From assembly GCF_900465315.1 (NCBI RefSeq), contig NZ_UBIX01000004.1: a DNA stretch of 64,000 bases; one strand, given 5' to 3'. Numbering within the stretch: position 1 is the first letter of the stretch; each line of letters opens with the position of its first letter. This document shows positions 62,771 to 64,000 of this stretch, piece after piece. This stretch comes from Asaia bogorensis_B (lineage in GTDB: Bacteria > Pseudomonadota > Alphaproteobacteria > Acetobacterales > Acetobacteraceae). The position numbers and the translations under genes are program-made. The notes beneath the pieces were generated by a model that worked only from the letters and a program-made list of their open reading frames with translations, had not been told where the DNA came from and ran no database searches.

Positions 62771-64000
62771 ATGAGATTGCTGAAATTCGGTATGGCGGCC
62801 TTGATCGCAACCACAACCCTGACCGCCATGCCTCACGCGGCGCGGGCGGATGGGATCGAGAACCCGAATGAATTCTACTGGCCGACACGTCTGAACCTGT
62901 CGCCTTTGCGTGTGCATGACAGCGAGTCAAACCCCTATGGGCCGGATTTCGTCTATACACGTGATTTCAGCAAGCTCGATCTGGCAGCCGTCAAGGCGGA
63001 TATCCGCAAGACCCTGACCCAGTCTCAGCCCTGGTGGCCTGCCGATTACGGTACCTATGCCCCGTTCTTCGTTCGTATGGCCTGGCACGCAGCGGGCACC
63101 TATCGCGCCATGGACGGCCGAGGGGGTGAAGAAGGCGGCGAGCAGCGCTTTGAACAGCTGAATAGCTGGCCCGATAATGCGAGCCTCGACAAGGCGCGTC
63201 GCCTGCTGTGGCCAGTGAAGAAGAAATATGGGCGTGATCTCTCATGGGGCGATCTGATGGTGCTGACAGGCAATGTCGCGCTCGAATCCATGGGCTTCAA
63301 AACCCTTGGTTTCGCCGGCGGCCGTGCCGATGACTGGCAGAGCGAGCTGGTCTATTGGGGCCCCGGCACACAGTTCATGAGCTCGAACGTCGATTCACAG
63401 GTCAAGAAATCCAGCGTTGAGCCTGGGGGCCACCTGCCCAAGCCTCTGGCCTCGACCACCAAGGGCCTGATCTATGTAAATCCGGAAGGCCCGAATGGTG
63501 TGCCGGATCCGGCAGCTGCGGCACAGATGATCCGTCTCGCCTTTGGGCGCATGGCAATGAATGACGAGGAAACCGTTGCCCTGATTGCAGGCGGTCATAC
63601 TTTCGGCAAGGCGCATGGTGCGGCTTCGGCCACCAAATGCGTGGGCGTGGCCCCTGCCGCGGCACCTGTCGAGCAGCAGGGTCTGGGGTGGGCCAATCAC
63701 TGCGTACAGGGCAAGCTGAAGGCGACCGATGCCATCACCAGCGGGCTCGAGGGCGCGTGGTCGGCTGATCCGATCCATTTCACCTCGCAATATCTCGACA
63801 ATCTGCTGGGTCATGAATGGGTCAAGACCAAGAGCCCGGCCGGGGCCACGCAATGGGTCCCCAAGGACGCAGAGAACATCGTTCCGGATGCGAGCGATCC
63901 CAACAAGCTTCATCCGCTCATGATGTTCACGACCGATATCGCGCTGCGTACCGATCCGTCCTATCGCGCCATCATCACGCGCTGGGCCGCTCATCCCGAG
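62771..64000 (+). CDS. katG: Catalase-peroxidase with signal peptide (3' end outside window)
   Basis: 410 codons are present, and the frame runs past the window end; the whole protein should be about 740 residues. A signal peptide (MRLLKFGMAALIATTTLTAM, ending HAARA) precedes the enzyme, implying a periplasmic form. Distal residues Arg102, Trp105 and His106 (RMAWHAAGTYR), adduct Tyr235 (GLIYVNPEG) and Met261 (FGRMAMND), and proximal His276 (GGHTFGK) are all present. It destroys hydrogen peroxide. GGAG lies about 8 bases before the ATG. Confidence 0.93.
   Translation, partial: MRLLKFGMAALIATTTLTAMPHAARADGIENPNEFYWPTRLNLSPLRVHDSESNPYGPDFVYTRDFSKLDLAAVKADIRKTLTQSQPWWPADYGTYAPFFVRMAWHAAGTYRAMDGRGGEEGGEQRFEQLNSWPDNASLDKARRLLWPVKKKYGRDLSWGDLMVLTGNVALESMGFKTLGFAGGRADDWQSELVYWGPGTQFMSSNVDSQVKKSSVEPGGHLPKPLASTTKGLIYVNPEGPNGVPDPAAAAQMIRLAFGRMAMNDEETVALIAGGHTFGKAHGAASATKCVGVAPAAAPVEQQGLGWANHCVQGKLKATDAITSGLEGAWSADPIHFTSQYLDNLLGHEWVKTKSPAGATQWVPKDAENIVPDASDPNKLHPLMMFTTDIALRTDPSYRAIITRWAAHPE

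Noticed and set aside
1..64000. CRISPR arrays, rRNA genes, insertion sequences with terminal repeats
   Set aside because: No regularly spaced repeats, rRNA-like segments or intact transposase genes were seen in reading the window.

Overview
The window looks like part of a chromosome of an alphaproteobacterium, most likely an acetic acid bacterium (Acetobacteraceae). This is inferred from the G+C-rich core genes, the hom-glpX-recJ and accD-folC gene orders, several large TonB-dependent receptors, and RutR-, Zur- and MesXD-type modules. I cannot name the genus from the sequence alone.

Left part (1-30.4 kb), core and metabolic modules. A Zur repressor diverges from a znuACB zinc importer, with a perfect Zur-type palindrome between them. 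Next come a 41-residue membrane peptide gene, a sugar porter, accD-folC and a galE-like epimerase. A reductive pyrimidine catabolism regulon follows: dihydropyrimidinase, NCS1 permease, a RutR-like TetR regulator, beta-ureidopropionase-type amidohydrolase, and the PreA and PreT dihydropyrimidine dehydrogenase subunits. RutR-like palindromes lie in both divergent promoter regions. After an Asp/Glu racemase, a 1117-residue TonB receptor and a metallophosphoesterase come purU and then a methionine cluster on the minus strand: MetR-like LysR, MesX (DUF1852), MesD core methionine synthase, flavin reductase and a divergent MetF-like protein. This is the oxygen-dependent, folate-independent methionine synthase system, whose methyl donor is not established to my knowledge. 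An SDR and an MmyB-type HTH regulator close this part.

Middle part (about 30.4-45.95 kb), accessory island. Codon use is visibly more A+T-rich, gene spacing is loose, decayed genes are present, and a frameshifted tyrosine recombinase lies beside the 3' end of tRNA-Glu(UUC). The island carries a complete aldoxime-to-acid pathway: LLM flavin monooxygenase, outer-membrane channel-like protein, haem aldoxime dehydratase, amidase, a Co-type nitrile hydratase whose beta subunit is encoded as two overlapping genes, an activator and an AraC regulator. A second module has HxlR, a zinc-free MDR dehydrogenase, a 61-residue protein, a cupin and a secreted yellow/major-royal-jelly family protein, next to a decayed paralogue of the last. 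A VOC protein follows.

Right part (46-64 kb), core again. It holds recJ, glpX, hom, an AlaC-type aminotransferase, a proline/alanine-rich lipoprotein, a ClpP paralogue followed by two overlapping ferritin-like diiron protein genes, and a GntR-controlled carboxylate module (TonB receptor, DctA-type carrier, LDH2-type dehydrogenase) with palindromes at the divergent promoter. The window ends with hemC and a catalase-peroxidase carrying a signal peptide, cut by the window end.
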